A stretch of DNA of 6,264 nucleotides, taken from contig DATBMA010000011.1 in NCBI GenBank assembly GCA_036555105.1, positions 1-6,264 of the forward strand. Reading direction: 5' to 3'. Under the pieces are notes generated by a model, which did not search any database, was not told the DNA's origin, and was given only the letters and a program-made list of their open reading frames with translations. The position numbers and the translations under genes are program-made. Shown piece after piece: positions 4,486 through 6,264 of the stretch. This DNA comes from DATBMA01 sp036555105 (GTDB lineage: Bacteria; Actinomycetota; Acidimicrobiia; Spongiisociales; ZC4RG35). How positions within the stretch are numbered: position 1 is the stretch's first letter; every line of letters begins with the position of its first letter.

Positions 4486-6264
4486 ATGAACTTCCCTCAC
4501 CCCCTCACCGATCGTTATCACCTCGCGTCGCACTTGGCCCGGGGAGGGATGGCCGATGTCTATCTCGGCCAGGACAGCCTGCTGGGGCGCAAAGTGGCGA
4601 TCAAGGTCCTCCATTCGCAGTTCTCCACCGACGAGGCCTTCGTCAAGCGCTTCCGGCGAGAAGCGCAGGCGGCCGCCAACCTCACTCATCCCAACATCGT
4701 CGGCATCTACGACTGGGGTCAGGCCAACAGCACCTATTTCATAGTCATGGAGCTGGTCGACGGTCGCAGCCTCCGTGACGTCCTCCGCTCCGAGGGGGCA
4801 CTGCTCCCGCGCCGGGCCGCCGAGATCACTGCCGAGGTGGCGTCGGCTCTGTCCGCCGCTCACCGGGCCGGGCTGGTCCACCGAGACGTCAAGCCCGGAA
4901 ACATCCTCCTCTCGAGCGACGGCACCGTGAAAGTGACGGACTTCGGCATTGCCCGGGCATGGGATGATTCCCAGGAGCTGACCAGGACCGGAGCCGTGAT
5001 CGGCACCGCCACTTATTTCAGCCCCGAGCAAGCCCAGGGCAACGATGCCGACGAGCGCTCCGACGTCTACTCACTGGGAGTGGTCCTCTACGAGATGCTG
5101 GCCGGGCGCCCACCCTTCTCGGGCGAGAGCCCGGTGGCCGTGGCCTACCAGCACGTCTCCGCCAGCGCCCCGCCCCCATCATCGATCAACGCCGATGTCC
5201 CCACCGAACTCGATGCCATCGTCACCCGCGCCCTGGAAAAGGATCCCTCCTTTCGTTATCAGAACGCCGATGAAATGCGAGCCGACCTGCTCCGGGTCCT
5301 GGCCGGGCAGGCACCGGCGGTGTCCCCGGTGGCGGTCCCGGTGGCGGCGCCCACCCAAGTAGTAGGGGCCGACCCCAGCAACACCCGGGTCCTGACCGCA
5401 GCCCCGGTGCGAACCTCCGGGCCACCGACCCAAACCATTCCCCCGATAGAGGAGCGACGGAGTCAGATCCCCTTCATCCTCACCGCCTTCGGCTTGCTCG
5501 CCCTACTGGCGGCGATGGTCTTCTTGGTATTTCGCATGGCCAATGAGGGTCCGCCTCCCACCACCACTGTTCCGCCGATCGAGGTCCCCAACGTGGTCGG
5601 GGAAACCGAGGCCCAGGCGGTCGCCATCCTCTCTGGAATCGACCTCGACCCCGAGCTGCGCCAGGAAGCCTCAGCCGACGTGGAGGAAGGCATCGTCATC
5701 CGCACCGACCCGGCCGCCGGGACAGTGGTTGAATCGGGGCGGTTGGTTTTGGTCTACGTCTCCGCCGGGGTCACACCGGTGGAAGTCCCGACCCTGATCG
5801 GGGAAACTCGCGAACGGGCCGAAGCGCTGCTCAACGAGGCTGGGCTCACCGTCGGCACGGTTACCGAGCGGGCGGACCCTGAGGCCGAACCGGGGATCGT
5901 CATCGAGCAGAGCCCGGTGGCTGGGATCGAACGCGATCCGGGGGAACCGGTCAACTTCGTCGTCTCCACCGGGGCCGAAGAAATCCCCTTGCCCGACCTC
6001 GCGGGTCAGGAGGACAACGACGCTTTCGCAGAGTTGAACCGACTCGACCTCAATTGGGAGACCGTCACCGAAGATTCGAATGATTTCGGGGAGGGAATCG
6101 TGATCCGAACCCAGCCGGGAGCCGGTGAGTTGGTGAGAGCGGGCGACACCATCACCGTAGTGGTTTCGAGTGGCGCCAGCAGGGTCGAGGTGCCCGACCT
6201 CTTCGGGCTTACCTTCGATCAGGCCCAGCAATCGCTCGAGGATGAAGGACTCGAGATCGGTGAC
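4486..6264 (+). CDS. pknB: PknB-type Ser/Thr receptor kinase with PASTA repeats (3' end outside window)
   Basis: 593 residues are visible and the frame is still open at the window end. Kinase domain at about 11-275: Gly-rich loop LARGGMADVY (17-26), ATP lysine K40, HRDVKPGN with catalytic D134, DFG with D152, and an activation loop with T166 and T168, which match the T171/T173 autophosphorylation sites of M. tuberculosis PknB; then GTATYFSPEQ. A Pro/Ala/Thr-rich cytoplasmic linker (276-325) leads to one membrane helix (about 328-349). Outside the cell are PASTA repeats at about 366-428, 432-496, 500-563 and 567 onward, the last cut. PASTA domains bind peptidoglycan fragments or lipid II, so the kinase likely couples wall status to phosphorylation. 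ATG 4486 is the only start after an in-frame TAG at 4465; no clear Shine-Dalgarno precedes it. PASTA repeats rule out PknA. Confidence 0.95.
   Translation, partial: MNFPHPLTDRYHLASHLARGGMADVYLGQDSLLGRKVAIKVLHSQFSTDEAFVKRFRREAQAAANLTHPNIVGIYDWGQANSTYFIVMELVDGRSLRDVLRSEGALLPRRAAEITAEVASALSAAHRAGLVHRDVKPGNILLSSDGTVKVTDFGIARAWDDSQELTRTGAVIGTATYFSPEQAQGNDADERSDVYSLGVVLYEMLAGRPPFSGESPVAVAYQHVSASAPPPSSINADVPTELDAIVTRALEKDPSFRYQNADEMRADLLRVLAGQAPAVSPVAVPVAAPTQVVGADPSNTRVLTAAPVRTSGPPTQTIPPIEERRSQIPFILTAFGLLALLAAMVFLVFRMANEGPPPTTTVPPIEVPNVVGETEAQAVAILSGIDLDPELRQEASADVEEGIVIRTDPAAGTVVESGRLVLVYVSAGVTPVEVPTLIGETRERAEALLNEAGLTVGTVTERADPEAEPGIVIEQSPVAGIERDPGEPVNFVVSTGAEEIPLPDLAGQEDNDAFAELNRLDLNWETVTEDSNDFGEGIVIRTQPGAGELVRAGDTITVVVSSGASRVEVPDLFGLTFDQAQQSLEDEGLEIGD

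Noticed and set aside
4520..4604. Loss of the first glycine in the kinase nucleotide-binding loop (LARGGM instead of LGxGGM)
   Set aside because: The remaining glycines, lysine, HRD and DFG are intact, and this variant is, as far as I recall, common in actinobacterial kinases, so it does not imply a pseudokinase.
4483..6231. Minus-strand open frames opposite pknB (4483-5031 and 5671-6231)
   Set aside because: The + strand has full kinase and PASTA motifs there; the antisense frames show no motifs and are explained by high-GC codon bias.
5581..6264. Repeated DNA stretches in the 3' part of pknB (for example around 5598, 5799 and 6100)
   Set aside because: The similarity is at protein level between PASTA repeats and too diverged at DNA level to be a recent or mobile repeat.
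1..6264. Search by eye for tRNA, rRNA, CRISPR, insertion sequences, terminators and a novel system
   Set aside because: Nearly every base belongs to one of six well-known genes and the gaps are 10 and 25 bases, so there is no room for further elements and no sign of transfer.

Overview
The window is high-GC DNA, coding almost end to end on the + strand. It holds one compact cluster of six genes with the actinobacterial (Actinomycetota) cell-division and cell-wall signalling layout: fhaA (3' part) - fhaB - pstP - rodA - pbpA - pknB (5' part). This is the arrangement known from the Mycobacterium tuberculosis fhaA-fhaB-pstP-rodA-pbpA-pknA-pknB locus. The difference is that pknA is not between pbpA and the PASTA kinase. 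GC bias, gene order and overlapping start/stop codons all point to an actinomycete. The compact FhaA, short PstP and single kinase suggest a lineage outside the mycobacteria, possibly Acidimicrobiia-like, but that last step is a weak inference.

Layout: 2-595 is the end of FhaA (DUF3662-type domain plus FHA domain). 583-1002 is FhaB, a membrane-anchored FHA protein that overlaps fhaA. 1013-1720 is a PP2C Ser/Thr phosphatase without the membrane and external parts of M. tuberculosis PstP. 1717-3012 is a SEDS glycosyltransferase (RodA type) probably starting at a TTG inside the pstP stop. 3009-4460 is a class B penicillin-binding protein whose only sensible start is a CTG overlapping the rodA stop, with a well-placed Shine-Dalgarno. 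4486 to the window end is a PknB-type receptor kinase with one membrane span and at least four PASTA repeats, the last cut by the window edge. The largest non-coding gap is 25 bases, so no stretch is unexplained.

How the genes work together (established family knowledge applied by inference): the external PASTA repeats are thought to sense muropeptides or lipid II. The kinase phosphorylates cytoplasmic targets on threonine and PstP reverses this. The FHA domains of FhaA and FhaB read the phosphothreonines. RodA polymerises glycan strands and PbpA cross-links them.

I see no mobile element, RNA gene, CRISPR array or novel defence or biosynthetic system. The points worth a second look are local: the CTG start of pbpA, the chain of start/stop overlaps, the missing pknA, the tail-less PstP, a threonine-rich linker in the kinase that could dock FHA domains, a possible disulfide next to the PbpA active site, and an acidic third PASTA repeat.
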